In this document: positions 42,299 to 51,704 of the stretch, piece by piece
How positions within the stretch are numbered: the first letter of the stretch is position 1
Layout of the letters: each line of letters opens with the position of its first letter
NCBI RefSeq assembly: GCF_900166635.1
Contig: NZ_LT800497.1
Coordinates: forward strand, 1,030,303 to 1,094,302
Direction: 5' to 3'
Source: Oceanobacillus timonensis
Lineage (GTDB): Bacteria; Bacillota; Bacilli; Bacillales; Amphibacillaceae
DNA: 64,000 nt
The notes under the pieces: model-generated
The model's input: the letters and a program-made list of their open reading frames with translations, nothing else
What the model was told of the DNA's origin: nothing
Databases searched by the model: none
Program-made: the position numbers and the translations under genes

Positions 42299-43918
42299 AT
42301 GATGCAAACGCAGTTAAATTTAACGACAATGGTGAAACATGCAGCGAATTATTTTGCGGATAAAACCGTCATTTCACGTACATTGGGCGGCGTTCAAACG
42401 ATTTCGTACAAGGAAATAACCGAACGAATTCATAGGCTGGCAGGTGTTTTGAAAAGTTTAGGTGTAGAAAAAGGAGATAAAGTTGGCACAATAGCTTGGA
42501 ATCATCATCGTCACTTGGAGGCTTATTTTGCTATTCCGACAATAGGGGCTGTATTGCATACGATTAATATCCGTGTTTCACCAGATGATTTAGCTTATAT
42601 TATCAACCATGCAGAAGATAAAGTATTGCTGGTAGATGAAGATTTATTTCCATTAATCGAGCGTGTGAAAGATCAAATTGCTGATGTCGAAAATATCATT
42701 GTGCTGACCGATAAAGAAGAGCTGCCTGAGACCAGCTTAACGAATGTTACTTCCTATGAATCGCTGCTTGAAGAAGCAGATCCAAATACAAAGCTTGATG
42801 AAGCAATCGATGAAAATACAATCGCCGGTTTATGCTATACTTCTGGAACAACTGGAAGACCAAAGGGAGTCGCTTATTCACATCGCGGGATTTATTTACA
42901 TAGTTTAGCCCTTGGATTAAAGGACACAGTTGGTTTATCAGAGGAAGATATTGCGATGCCTATCGTTCCAATGTTTCATGTGAATGCCTGGGGCATGCCA
43001 TTTGCTGCTTTATGGTTTGGAACAACTCAAGTGTTGCCGGGTCCAATGCCGACACCGCATATTTTAGCTGAATTAATAGAAACGTATCAGGTTACGATGG
43101 CAGCAGGAGTACCGACAATCTGGCTGGGTTTTCTGCAGGCTTTGGAGCAGGGGAATTATAATACAAGCAGCCTGCGTTATATTCTTTGTGGCGGTTCAGC
43201 AGCTCCAAAAGAGATGATTCGCACCTTTGAATCAACGTATCATATTCCTTTTGTTCATGCATATGGTATGACAGAAACATCTCCGATTGTGACGTTAGCC
43301 CGTCTAAAAAGCTATCAGCAGGAGCTGGATGAAGAAGAACGATTAGAATTACGTTCCCGCCAAGGCATGGTTGTACCAGGGATTGAAATCAAAGGCATCA
43401 ATGAGAACGGGAATATTGCCCATGATGGGGAAACAATAGGGGAATTGCTCGTGAAAGGCCCATGGATTGCAGATGCCTATTATAAAAATGATCGCAGTGA
43501 TGAAGCTTTCCGGGACGGCTGGCTTCATACAGGGGACGTGGTCAATATTGATGAAGAAGGGTCTGTTAAAATTGTAGACCGTACCAAGGATATGATTAAA
43601 AGCGGCGGGGAGTGGATTTCCTCTGTTGATATAGAAAATGCATTAATGGCACATGAGGCTATTTTTGAAGCATCTGTTATCGCAGTTCCTGATCCAAAGT
43701 GGCAGGAGCGGCCTGTAGCATGTGTTGTATTAAAAGAGAAGGAAATGGTAACGGAAGAAGAGGTAAAACAATTTTTAGCACCGCAATTTGCCAAGTACTG
43801 GATACCTGACCGCATCTTGTTTATGGATAAAATTCCAAAAACATCGGTTGGAAAATTTTTAAAGCGGGCGTTGCGGGATAAAGTGAAAGAAATGCTTTCC
43901 ATTTCTGATTCATCGTGA
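42299..43918 (+). CDS. Medium/long-chain fatty acyl-CoA synthetase (AlkK-like)
   Basis: 539 residues; ATAGGGAGGAG precedes the ATG. ANL-superfamily enzyme: AGLCYTSGTTGRPKGVAYSHRGI (AMP-binding P-loop, about residue 175-197), HAYGMTETSPIVTLARL, and GWLHTGDVVNIDEEGSVKIVDRTKDMIKSGGEWISSVDIENAL (adenylate and CoA motifs); the final Lys is in KIPKTSVGKFLKRALR. Length and N-terminus suggest the AlkK-type medium/long-chain group. First gene of an operon under FadR-type and cre control, so it activates fatty acids for beta-oxidation. Confidence 0.93.
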   Translation: MMQTQLNLTTMVKHAANYFADKTVISRTLGGVQTISYKEITERIHRLAGVLKSLGVEKGDKVGTIAWNHHRHLEAYFAIPTIGAVLHTINIRVSPDDLAYIINHAEDKVLLVDEDLFPLIERVKDQIADVENIIVLTDKEELPETSLTNVTSYESLLEEADPNTKLDEAIDENTIAGLCYTSGTTGRPKGVAYSHRGIYLHSLALGLKDTVGLSEEDIAMPIVPMFHVNAWGMPFAALWFGTTQVLPGPMPTPHILAELIETYQVTMAAGVPTIWLGFLQALEQGNYNTSSLRYILCGGSAAPKEMIRTFESTYHIPFVHAYGMTETSPIVTLARLKSYQQELDEEERLELRSRQGMVVPGIEIKGINENGNIAHDGETIGELLVKGPWIADAYYKNDRSDEAFRDGWLHTGDVVNIDEEGSVKIVDRTKDMIKSGGEWISSVDIENALMAHEAIFEASVIAVPDPKWQERPVACVVLKEKEMVTEEEVKQFLAPQFAKYWIPDRILFMDKIPKTSVGKFLKRALRDKVKEMLSISDSS

Positions 43919-44023
43919 CAATGTAACCGTGTTTGCAGACAGAAAGCATTTATTTTATCCACACGTCAAAAAAAGAAAAATGTGGAAGTTATAGTGTTTT
44001 CTCATTAAAAAGGAGCTGGTCAA

Positions 44024-44980
44024 ATGCAACTGACAGAAATAAAGAAAAACATGGAGCTGCCTGTTATGATGGCTCCAATGTTTTTAATTTCCAATCCCAA
44101 CATGGTTGTTGGAGCGTGTGAAGCAGGAATTGTTGGGACATTCCCTGCTTTGAATGCACGTACTACAGATATTTTAGACAGCTGGATGACGGAAATTAAT
44201 GAACGTTTACTAGAAAAGAAAGAAGCAGACCCTCATGCCAAAATCGCTCCGTGGGGAGTGAATTTTATCAGCCATTCGTCCAATAAACGATTCTATGAAG
44301 ATTTGGAGCTAATCGAGAAACATCAGCCGCCGCTCGTCATCACATCGTTAGGGGACCCATCCCCTGTTGTAAAGGCGGTTCATAACTATGGCGGACTTGT
44401 TTTGTCCGATGTGGTGGATGTGACATTTGCTAAAAAAGCACTGGAAAAGGGTAGTGATGGTTTAATTTTAGTAGCAAGCGGTGCTGGCGGACATGCGGGA
44501 ACGTTAAATCCATTTGCTTTCATGGATGAAGTTCGCAGCTTTTTTGATGGCCCGATTGCATTGGCAGGGACGATTACAAAAGGAGAGCAGATATTGGCTG
44601 CAGAACTGTTAGGGGCTGATTTTGCTTATATCGGCACGCACTTTATTGCCACAAAGGAAAGTGGAGCAAGTACTGCCTATCAGGAATCAATAATGCAATC
44701 TGCAGCTGCTGATATTATTTATACACCTGCTTTTAGCGGCATACCTGCTAATTACCTGATTCCGAGTATTATCAAAGCGGGTCTTGATCCAAAAAATCTG
44801 CCGGAGAAGGCCGGTCTTGATTTTGAAAAACTGTCTGACTCCTCAGCTAAGGCGTGGAAAGATATTTGGGGTGCCGGTCAAGGCGTCGGTGGAACAACCA
44901 AAATACAGACGGTGCAGGAGGCAGTTACTGAATTAAAAACAGCATATAATCAAGCGAAAAAGGTACATCAGCTGACCTAA
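44024..44980 (+). CDS. Nitronate monooxygenase (2-nitropropane dioxygenase family)
   Basis: 318 residues; AAAAAGGAGCTGG upstream. FMN-binding TIM barrel: ELPVMMAPMFLISNPNMVVGACEAGIVGTFPALNARTTDILDSWM (about 11-55), KGSDGLILVASGAGGHAGTLNPF with the catalytic His, IALAGTITKGEQILAAELLGADFAYIGTHFIATKES (phosphate site). The family oxidises nitronates; related proteins act as enoyl reductases (FabK). Its position between an acyl-CoA synthetase and an enoyl-CoA hydratase suggests an acyl-chain substrate, or detoxification of nitro-acids such as propionate-3-nitronate. Confidence 0.9.
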   Translation: MQLTEIKKNMELPVMMAPMFLISNPNMVVGACEAGIVGTFPALNARTTDILDSWMTEINERLLEKKEADPHAKIAPWGVNFISHSSNKRFYEDLELIEKHQPPLVITSLGDPSPVVKAVHNYGGLVLSDVVDVTFAKKALEKGSDGLILVASGAGGHAGTLNPFAFMDEVRSFFDGPIALAGTITKGEQILAAELLGADFAYIGTHFIATKESGASTAYQESIMQSAAADIIYTPAFSGIPANYLIPSIIKAGLDPKNLPEKAGLDFEKLSDSSAKAWKDIWGAGQGVGGTTKIQTVQEAVTELKTAYNQAKKVHQLT

Positions 44981-44995
44981 TATGGGGGAGAGAAA

Positions 44996-45775
44996 ATGGT
45001 AACAGAAGCAGTAAAATACGAAAAGAAGGATTCCATTGCTTTCATCACGATGAATCGTCCGGAAAAACGCAATGCTCTGTCGATTGAAATGGCAGCTGGC
45101 TTGGTGGATGCGTTAAAGGATGCAGAAAAAGACCCGGAAGTGAAGGTTGTTATTATCAGCGGGGAGGGGAAGATATTTTCTGCAGGTGGCGATTTGGAAG
45201 TACTTCATACCTTGGATAACAGTGCGAAAATAATGGAATATATGAAGCAGGCATTAGCGATTATTCAAACGATACGAGAGCTTGATAAATATGTGATCAG
45301 CGCCGTACATGGGTTTGCTGCAGGAGCGGGATTCAGTATTGCAGTTGCAGCAGACTTTGTTGTAGCCAAAAAAGATGCTGCCTTTGTCTGCAGTTTTACC
45401 AATGTGGGAATTATTCCGGATTTGGGTTTATTGAAGGAGTTAACAGATAATCTGCCTAACGCGGTCGTGAAAGAATGGATTTCTTCTGGAAGGCCGATAG
45501 CAGCAGAAGAAGCGTATCATCGCGGTATAGTTAACCACGTTACAGCGGAAGATGTGGTGGAAGCGGCGATGCATTATGCTGCCTTCATTGTAGATGGACC
45601 GCCGCTTGCCAATACATTTGTCAAGCATATGGTTAATCATGCAGATGAATGGAGCAGCGGGACAAATGATTTACAAGAAACAGCAATTCAGACCTTATTG
45701 CTGCAAACGGAGGACAATAAAGAAGGAATTCAGGCATTTTTTGAGAAAAGAAAACCAAATTTTAGAGGGAAATAA
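44996..45775 (+). CDS. Enoyl-CoA hydratase/isomerase
   Basis: 259 residues; GGGGGAGAG upstream, 15 bases after the previous gene. Crotonase fold: KDSIAFITMNRPEKRNALSIEMAAGLVDAL, FSAGGDLEVL (first oxyanion hole), VISAVHGFAAGAGFSIAVAADFVVAKKDAAFVCSFTNVGIIPDLGLLKEL (about 98-147). The catalytic Glu usual in the second helix is not clearly in place (ADFVVA...FTNVGIIPD has Asp near the end), so it may be an isomerase or other crotonase. Operon context supports a role in fatty acid or branched acyl-CoA breakdown. Confidence 0.9.
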   Translation: MVTEAVKYEKKDSIAFITMNRPEKRNALSIEMAAGLVDALKDAEKDPEVKVVIISGEGKIFSAGGDLEVLHTLDNSAKIMEYMKQALAIIQTIRELDKYVISAVHGFAAGAGFSIAVAADFVVAKKDAAFVCSFTNVGIIPDLGLLKELTDNLPNAVVKEWISSGRPIAAEEAYHRGIVNHVTAEDVVEAAMHYAAFIVDGPPLANTFVKHMVNHADEWSSGTNDLQETAIQTLLLQTEDNKEGIQAFFEKRKPNFRGK

Positions 45776-45804
45776 GTGCAGCTTTCTAAGAAAGAGGTGT
45801 GGGC

Positions 45805-46749
45805 ATGTTAGATGAATTAGGAATAAAACGGGTTACTTTAGCATTGCCTTTTCGTTTAAATCATGTGAATTGCTTTATCGCAGAGGAGACAAACGGCTAT
45901 AAGATTTTAGATACCGGACTCCATAATGAAAACACAGCGAAAGTATGGGAAAAAGAATTGGCGGGAAAGCGGGTTACAGATATTATTGTGTCTCACTATC
46001 ATCCGGATCATTTCGGCTATGCAGGAAAAATGCAGGAAAAAACGAATGCGCGCGTCTGGATGCCTGAAATTGATTTACAGGCGGCTCTACAGGCTTGGGA
46101 GAAGCCTTTTTTAGAAAAATTAAAAGCAAACTATTATCGGGCGGGTATTCCAGAAGATATAAGCGAGGCTTTGGCGGAGAATACGGCAGCATTTGCACCG
46201 CTGGTAACTCCTTATCCAAAAGTAGAAAGCACCTTAAAGGAAGGCGAAACGCTGCAATTTGGGAAGTATGCCTATGAGATTATACATACACCAGGCCATT
46301 CAGACGGTTTGGTCACTTTTTATAATCGGGAAAATAATGTATTGCTCTCAACAGATCATATCCTTCCGAAGATTACGCCAAATATTTCGTATTGGTTTCA
46401 TGGCAATCCGAACCCTTTAGAAAATTACCTGAACTCCTTGAAGAAGATAAAGAAATTGGATGTGGAATGGGTAATCCCTTCCCATGGCGAACCATTTCAG
46501 GATGCATCGAAGCGAATCTCAGAAATAGAGGCACATCATGCAGAGCGATTAAGTAGTTTGAAAGAAATGTTGCAAACGGGATTAACTGTCTATGAAACAA
46601 TGGAGAAGCTCTTTCCGAAAAAGCTGGCTGTTCATGATACCCGGTTTGCGGTAGGTGAAACCGTAGCCCATTTAGAATATTTACGTTTGGCTGGTGAATG
46701 TGAGCGCGAGTTAATGGACGGTATTTATGTTTACCATGTGACCAATTAG
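45805..46749 (+). CDS. MBL-fold hydrolase
   Basis: 314 residues from the ATG at 45805 (AAAGAGGTG upstream; the GTG at 45799 lies in the ribosome site). Metal-binding motif H64-x-H66-x-D68-H69 (SHYHPDHFGYAGKM), further ligands in HTPGHSDGLVTFY and LSTDHILP, and WVIPSHGEPFQDASKRISEIEAHHAERL, followed by a helical C-terminal domain. It is of the group close to hydroxyacylglutathione hydrolases and acyl-CoA thioesterase-like MBL proteins; the substrate is unknown. Last gene of the acyl-CoA operon, so thioester hydrolysis is a reasonable guess. Confidence 0.88.
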   Translation: MLDELGIKRVTLALPFRLNHVNCFIAEETNGYKILDTGLHNENTAKVWEKELAGKRVTDIIVSHYHPDHFGYAGKMQEKTNARVWMPEIDLQAALQAWEKPFLEKLKANYYRAGIPEDISEALAENTAAFAPLVTPYPKVESTLKEGETLQFGKYAYEIIHTPGHSDGLVTFYNRENNVLLSTDHILPKITPNISYWFHGNPNPLENYLNSLKKIKKLDVEWVIPSHGEPFQDASKRISEIEAHHAERLSSLKEMLQTGLTVYETMEKLFPKKLAVHDTRFAVGETVAHLEYLRLAGECERELMDGIYVYHVTN

Positions 46750-46852
46750 CAGGAAAGGCATTATTTACCTACTAATAGATTCCTTTCACTTTCTTTTCTG
46801 CGATCAATTGTTATATGATGAGAGAAAAGATTGAAAAGAAAGGTTGTCTGAT

Positions 46853-47677
46853 ATGCGTACACATTTACAAGATACAGTCACATTAAATAACGGTGTCGAT
46901 ATGCCGAAATTTGGGCTTGGTGTCTATAAAGTAGAAGAAGGGCAAACGGCAGTAGATGCGGTAAGAATTGCGTTAGAACATGGCTATCGCAGTATTGATA
47001 CAGCTTCTTTTTACCAAAATGAGGTCAGTGTCGGACAGGGAATCAAGGAGTCTGGTGTTCCGAGAAAGGATATTTTTCTGACGTCAAAAGTTTGGAATGA
47101 CGAACAAGGCTATGAATCTACGTTAGCGGCTTTTGAAAGAAGTCTGGAAAAATTAGATACGGATTACTTGGATCTGTACCTGATTCACTGGCCGGTAAAA
47201 GATACGTTTATTGATACGTGGAAGGCTTTAGAAAAACTGTATCATGACGGCCGCGTCCGTGCTATTGGGGTTAGTAACTTCCATGTGCAGCATCTGGAAC
47301 GGCTTTTACCAGAAGTTGAAATTGTTCCGGCAATTAATCAGGTGGAATTCCATCCGCATTTAACGCAGGAAGGTTTGCGGGCATTTTGTGAAAAACAAGG
47401 CATTTATCTGGAAGCCTGGTCGCCCTTAAAACGAGGACAATTATTAGAGCATCCAACCCTTGTTTCGATTGGGGAAAAATACGGAAAAAATGTTGCCCAG
47501 GTTATTCTCCGGTGGGATATACAGCATGATGTAGTGACGATTCCAAAGTCCGTTACACCGGAACGTATCATTTCCAATGCGAATATTTTTGATTTTGAAT
47601 TAACGGATGAAGAAATGAAACAGATCGACGGAATGAATGAAAATAGCCGTTCTGGTTCGAATCCGGATGACATGTAA
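46853..47677 (+). CDS. Aldo-keto reductase (YvgN/YtbE type)
   Basis: 274 residues from the ATG at 46853 (AAAGG upstream). The AKR tetrad is in place: D49 and Y54 (YRSIDTASFYQNE), K79 (FLTSKVWN), H112 (LIHWPVKD). Cofactor-binding end: VVTIPKSVTPERIISNANIFDFELTDEEM. The group includes glyoxal and methylglyoxal reductases and 2,5-diketogluconate reductases, NADPH dependent. Single gene ending at a very strong terminator. Confidence 0.94.
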   Translation: MRTHLQDTVTLNNGVDMPKFGLGVYKVEEGQTAVDAVRIALEHGYRSIDTASFYQNEVSVGQGIKESGVPRKDIFLTSKVWNDEQGYESTLAAFERSLEKLDTDYLDLYLIHWPVKDTFIDTWKALEKLYHDGRVRAIGVSNFHVQHLERLLPEVEIVPAINQVEFHPHLTQEGLRAFCEKQGIYLEAWSPLKRGQLLEHPTLVSIGEKYGKNVAQVILRWDIQHDVVTIPKSVTPERIISNANIFDFELTDEEMKQIDGMNENSRSGSNPDDM

Positions 47678-47735
47678 TCTATATTAAAAAAACACATTAA
47701 TGATAAAGTTTTAACTTATCGAACAACTCCTAATG

Positions 47736-47785
47736 AAACATGCGCCGTGCTGTTATTTTTTCAGCACGGCGCATGTTTTAATTTT
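47736..47785. terminator. Strong bidirectional terminator
   Basis: Perfect 17-bp stem AAACATGCGCCGTGCTG / CAGCACGGCGCATGTTT with a 9-base loop and T-rich tails, between convergent genes. Confidence 0.95.
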
Positions 47786-49836
47786 TACCGATCCCAAAAA
47801 CGCTGTTTTGCCATTCCTTCTACAAATGCCTGATTAAACGCCGGACCGGGTGACTCTGTCACAAAGACGCCGGGCCGGTGATCGAGATACATGTCTTTTA
47901 TCCATTCTGCTCCTTTACCAAACCCTCCGATTGGTCGGTAATGATTAAATTGTTCAATAATAAATTGGTTACTCATAAATTGAAAATCTCTTGTTGCATA
48001 AGGACCGCCTATAACAAATAATCCATCGTAAAGTACCGGCGATCCTGTCAGAAAACTTTGGTCCACCGATATGGTGTCCCCGGCTGTCCCGGTCAAATCG
48101 CCTAAGTGCCTGCTGATAAATACAGGTTCCAGTTCTGCCTTTTTCCACGCTTCTCTGGCACTATTCAACGCATTGCTGTCATACCCCTCATCAACAATGA
48201 CACCTAGTTTTAACGTCTTGGTGGTAAAAGTGGTATTTTGCATGCTTAAAGCTGGAGAAGATGCGGTTACCTCGGACTCTTTAATATCTTCCGGCGGAGC
48301 AGGTACGCCAACTTGTTCCGCGACAGAAACAGCCAATGGTCTGCTGATATGGGCAATCAATCGGACTACACGTTCACGAACTGCTGGCGTTTTCACTTTT
48401 CCAAGTTCAAAACTGAATGCCTGCAGAATATGACTTTTTTCTACATCACTCATGCTGTTCCAGAAAAGCCTTGCTTGAGAAAAATGGTCTTCAAAACTAG
48501 GTGCAGTCTGCCGCACTTTTCTTCCTTCTACCAGGGAAGGGTAGGTAACAAATCCGCCTTTATGGCCTGGTACCGGATAAGGCGTGTTATTTGCTAAGTA
48601 GTTTTGATGATAGGCAACCTGGCCTTTATCAATGACATAGCGTGCTGCGCCATCACGTTGGTTATTATGCGCTGTGTGGATAGGACAATTAATCGGAAGC
48701 TGTTTGAAATTCGTACCTACCCGATAAAACTGTGTATCTGTATAGGAAAACAACCTGCCTTGCAAAAGCGGATCATTCGTAAAATCAATTCCGCGGACAA
48801 TGTTGCCCGGATGTAGCGCCACTTGTTCTGTCTCGGCAAATACATTTTCCACGTTTTTATTTAAGCTCATTTTTCCAATTTTTTTAAGGGGAACCAGTTC
48901 TTCCGGCCATAGTTTGGTAGAATCTAAAATATCGAAGTCAAAATCAAACTCTTGATCTTCACGGATTACTTGAATACCAAGTTCAAATTCTGCGGAATAT
49001 CCTTTTTCAATATTCTCCCACAGGTCCCGACGGTGAAAATCTGGATCAGCGCCGCCTATTTTCTGTGCTTCATCCCAAATAAGGGAGTGCATTCCTAGAG
49101 TCGGCCGCCAGTGAAATTTACAAAAATGCGAGACACCGTCTTTATTGACGAGGCGGAATGTATGCACACCAAAGCCCTGCATCATTCGGAAGCTGCGCGG
49201 AATCGTACGGTCCGACATAATCCACATCATCATGGCAGCAGATTCTTCATTACTGCCGATAAAATCCCAGAATATATCATGTGCAGTCTGTCCTTGAGGA
49301 ATTTCATTATTTGGTTCAGGTTTTAATGCATGAATTAAATCAGGAAATTTAATACCATCTTGTATAAAAAAGATTGGGATATTATTGCCGACTAAATCAA
49401 AGATTCCTTCCTCTGTATAAAATTTTGTGGCAAATCCGCGCACATCTCGTAATGTTTCGTTTGCACCTCTTGATCCGGCAACTTGTGAGAAACGGACAAA
49501 TACCGGAGTTTTTCGGCCTGCTTCTTGTAAAAAATGTGCTTCTGTTAAATCCGATTGAGATGCATAGCATTCAAAAATTCCATGCGCACCATAACCGCGT
49601 GCATGGACGTTTCTTTCCGGAATGCGCTCGCGGTCAAAGTGGGATAACTTTTCACGGTAAACAAAATCCTCTAATAACTGTGGCCCGCGATCACCAGCGC
49701 TAAGTGTATTCTCATCATCTGAAATTTTAACCGATTCGTCTGTTGTCATCGGTTTACCTTCGTTTTCTCTATAAAATTGTTGCATTTGTTTTGTTTTTTT
49801 ATTTTCTTCCGGATGCCGGTTATTGTTATCTGTCAT
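47785..49836 (-). CDS. katE: Large-subunit catalase (HPII type) with C-terminal DJ-1/PfpI-like domain
   Basis: 683 residues, near the 686 of Bacillus KatE. GGGAGGATATAAA precedes the start. Heme catalase core: catalytic H78 in RNVHARGYGAHGIFE, distal Asn in LVGNNIPIFFIQDGIKFPD, and the proximal heme Tyr in RLFSYTDTQFYRVGTNF. The last ~150 residues (KTLKLGVIVDEGYDSNALNSAREAW ... VLYDGLFVIGGPYATRDFQF) form the flavodoxin/DJ-1-like domain of large catalases. In B. subtilis katE is a SigB general-stress gene; no clear GTTTAA/GGGTAT pair was found upstream. Confidence 0.96.
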   Translation of the reverse strand: MTDNNNRHPEENKKTKQMQQFYRENEGKPMTTDESVKISDDENTLSAGDRGPQLLEDFVYREKLSHFDRERIPERNVHARGYGAHGIFECYASQSDLTEAHFLQEAGRKTPVFVRFSQVAGSRGANETLRDVRGFATKFYTEEGIFDLVGNNIPIFFIQDGIKFPDLIHALKPEPNNEIPQGQTAHDIFWDFIGSNEESAAMMMWIMSDRTIPRSFRMMQGFGVHTFRLVNKDGVSHFCKFHWRPTLGMHSLIWDEAQKIGGADPDFHRRDLWENIEKGYSAEFELGIQVIREDQEFDFDFDILDSTKLWPEELVPLKKIGKMSLNKNVENVFAETEQVALHPGNIVRGIDFTNDPLLQGRLFSYTDTQFYRVGTNFKQLPINCPIHTAHNNQRDGAARYVIDKGQVAYHQNYLANNTPYPVPGHKGGFVTYPSLVEGRKVRQTAPSFEDHFSQARLFWNSMSDVEKSHILQAFSFELGKVKTPAVRERVVRLIAHISRPLAVSVAEQVGVPAPPEDIKESEVTASSPALSMQNTTFTTKTLKLGVIVDEGYDSNALNSAREAWKKAELEPVFISRHLGDLTGTAGDTISVDQSFLTGSPVLYDGLFVIGGPYATRDFQFMSNQFIIEQFNHYRPIGGFGKGAEWIKDMYLDHRPGVFVTESPGPAFNQAFVEGMAKQRFWDR

Positions 49837-50015
49837 TTTATATCCTCCCTGTAGACAAATTTTTTCACAGTAATAAAAGGATATTCGCTGGAAGTGGTAA
49901 ATATAACTACAAAAGACAGAAGAAAAATATGCGTTTGGAAGTGCAACGCTTTTATTCAGAATAAAATTTACTGTAAGAGGAATAATTATTTGTGATAAGT
50001 GTGGAGCAGTTAAGT

Positions 50016-50045
50016 TTGGGTGTAATTAGATAGTAATGCTATAAT
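50016..50045 (+). promoter_or_regulatory. Possible promoter of the DUF308 gene
   Basis: TTGGGT (50016-50021), 18 bases, TATAAT (50040-50045). The -35 is poor. Confidence 0.4.
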
Positions 50046-50119
50046 GAAAAAATATCCATTTCATGACATGATTACAGCAGGTTTCATGGAAACGAATATA
50101 TTTTTAAGGAGATGATAAA

Positions 50120-50647
50120 ATGGTTGCGAAGCAAAGAGAGGGGTTTGATTGGGTATCGTTAATCCTGGGTATTCTTTTTATTGTTGCCTCATTAATTGTA
50201 CTTCAAGACCCGGTAGGAGACCTTATTGCAATTGCTGTGATGATTGCAGTTTTTGCAATTTTAAAAGGGATTTTTGAAATCATATTAAGGAACAAAGTAA
50301 AAAAATATGCGGCATATACTTCAAAATTACCGATATTAATAGGAATCATTGATATTGTGATTGGTATTTTTCTGCTTTTCAATATGGATGCAAGTATTAT
50401 TGCGTTACCATTTGTATTTGCTTTTTGGTTTATCATCGATTCTGTTCTGAAAATATTTACAGCCGACAGAGCAAAAGTAATCAGCAAGGGTTACTATTGG
50501 TTTTTTATCATTGCAAATATTTTAGGTGTGATTGTAGGTTTATTCCTACTGTTCAATCCAATCTTTTCTGCGTTAACCATCAGTTTCTTCATTGGTTTTT
50601 ATTTCATGATGATTGGTATAACAGAAATCATTTATGCTTTTCGTTAA
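50120..50647 (+). CDS. DUF308 (HdeD-like) membrane protein
   Basis: 175 residues; TTAAGGAGATG upstream. Six membrane helices in three hairpins: DWVSLILGILFIVASLIVLQDPVGDLIAIAVMIAVFAILKGIFEII, then KLPILIGIIDIVIGIFLLFNMDASIIALPFVFAFWFIIDSVLKIF, then GYYWFFIIANILGVIVGLFLLFNPIFSALTISFFIGFYFMMIGITEIIYAF. The repeated G-x-x-x-G-x-x-L-L-F-N-P pattern is the DUF308 signature. HdeD in E. coli is an acid-stress protein, but Gram-positive members are uncharacterised. Its own terminator follows. Confidence 0.88.
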   Translation: MVAKQREGFDWVSLILGILFIVASLIVLQDPVGDLIAIAVMIAVFAILKGIFEIILRNKVKKYAAYTSKLPILIGIIDIVIGIFLLFNMDASIIALPFVFAFWFIIDSVLKIFTADRAKVISKGYYWFFIIANILGVIVGLFLLFNPIFSALTISFFIGFYFMMIGITEIIYAFR

Positions 50648-50666
50648 ACAAAATATTATTACTGAT

Positions 50667-50700
50667 AAAATAAAGAGCCTTCCAAAGGCTCTTTATTTTA
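50667..50700. terminator. Bidirectional terminator
   Basis: AAATAAAGAGCCTT / AAGGCTCTTTATTT with 3-base loop between convergent genes. Confidence 0.93.
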
Positions 50701-50736
50701 TCTTTGCAGGAAATTATAAGAGATTTTCATGCATTT

Positions 50737-51534
50737 TCAGTTTTTCGGTAACAAACCAAATTGTTGGAGGCTGTATAAAATACCGTTATCACTGGCGTTT
50801 TTCGTAACATATGACGCTGCTTCCTTTATTTCAGGCAGGGCATTTCCCATAGCGACACTGTTTGGAATCATTTGAATCATTTCCATATCATTTAAAGCGT
50901 CTCCGAATGCATATTGTCTTTCTGCCGGAAAGTCAAGATATTCAAGGAGTTTCTTGATACCGAGTGCTTTCGATACGCCTTTTGGCAGGATATCTAACGA
51001 TTTAGGATGCCAGCGGATAAAATCGAAATCAGGAAATCTTTGCTGGTATATTTTTTCTTCTCCTTCGGTGTTGAAGAGAAGTCCTTGATAGATATTATTA
51101 TGCTTTACAAAATCCTGCTCCTGTGATGGATAAGCATCTACCTTTAATGTTGCAATACTTTCTACAATATAAGGGTGGTCATTAGGGACATTGGTTGTCA
51201 TTTTTTCATCATTCATATAAACAACCGGATGATTGTTATGTAAAGCAAATGCTGTTAATTCCTCCAGAGCCTCTGTCTGCAAAGTATTTGCATAGATGAC
51301 TTCACCTCGAAACACAACATATTGCCCGTTGTAGCATATGTACGTGTCAATATCTAATTCTTTTCGTAAATCGTCAAATAAAAATTTTGCCCGGCCAGTC
51401 GCAATAGCTACCTCATGCCCGAGTTCCTTTAATTGAAAAATAGCCTCTTTTGTAGACGCAGGCAAGGTTCTTTCTTCTTCTGTCAGCAGTGTGCCATCAA
51501 TATCGAAAAATAGAATACTTTTATCCGATACCAT
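50737..51534 (-). CDS. Cof-type HAD phosphatase
   Basis: 265 residues; GAGGG lies 5 bases before the ATG. HAD motif I FFDIDGTLL with D11 and D13, motif II VAIATGRAKF, Lys in LPKGVSKALGIKKLLEYL, and motif IV YAFGDALNDMEMIQMI (G-D-x-x-N-D). The insertion between motifs is the type IIB cap of the Cof/YbjI group, which dephosphorylate sugar phosphates, FMN or other metabolites. No neighbour indicates the substrate. Confidence 0.92.
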   Translation of the reverse strand: MVSDKSILFFDIDGTLLTEEERTLPASTKEAIFQLKELGHEVAIATGRAKFLFDDLRKELDIDTYICYNGQYVVFRGEVIYANTLQTEALEELTAFALHNNHPVVYMNDEKMTTNVPNDHPYIVESIATLKVDAYPSQEQDFVKHNNIYQGLLFNTEGEEKIYQQRFPDFDFIRWHPKSLDILPKGVSKALGIKKLLEYLDFPAERQYAFGDALNDMEMIQMIPNSVAMGNALPEIKEAASYVTKNASDNGILYSLQQFGLLPKN

Positions 51535-51644
51535 CTAATCCCTCATTTCTCCTTTATCATCTGCTTCTATTATGCTGGAATATGGGATGGGATTCAACTG
51601 TTGGCCTTGTCTGACCGTGATTTTGTTTCGCTCTTTAGTTATTC

Positions 51645-51673
51645 TTCACAAACATATGCAAATCACTTACAAT
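51645..51673 (+). promoter_or_regulatory. SigA promoter of the lipoprotein gene
   Basis: TTCACA (51645-51650), 17 bases, TACAAT (51668-51673). Confidence 0.55.
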
Positions 51674-51704
51674 CGAGGTAGATTATAGATGAGGAGTCAA
51701 TGCT

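Noticed and set aside
49837..49990. SigB promoter of katE
   Set aside because: No GTTTAA-N13/14-GGGTAT pair in a plausible position.
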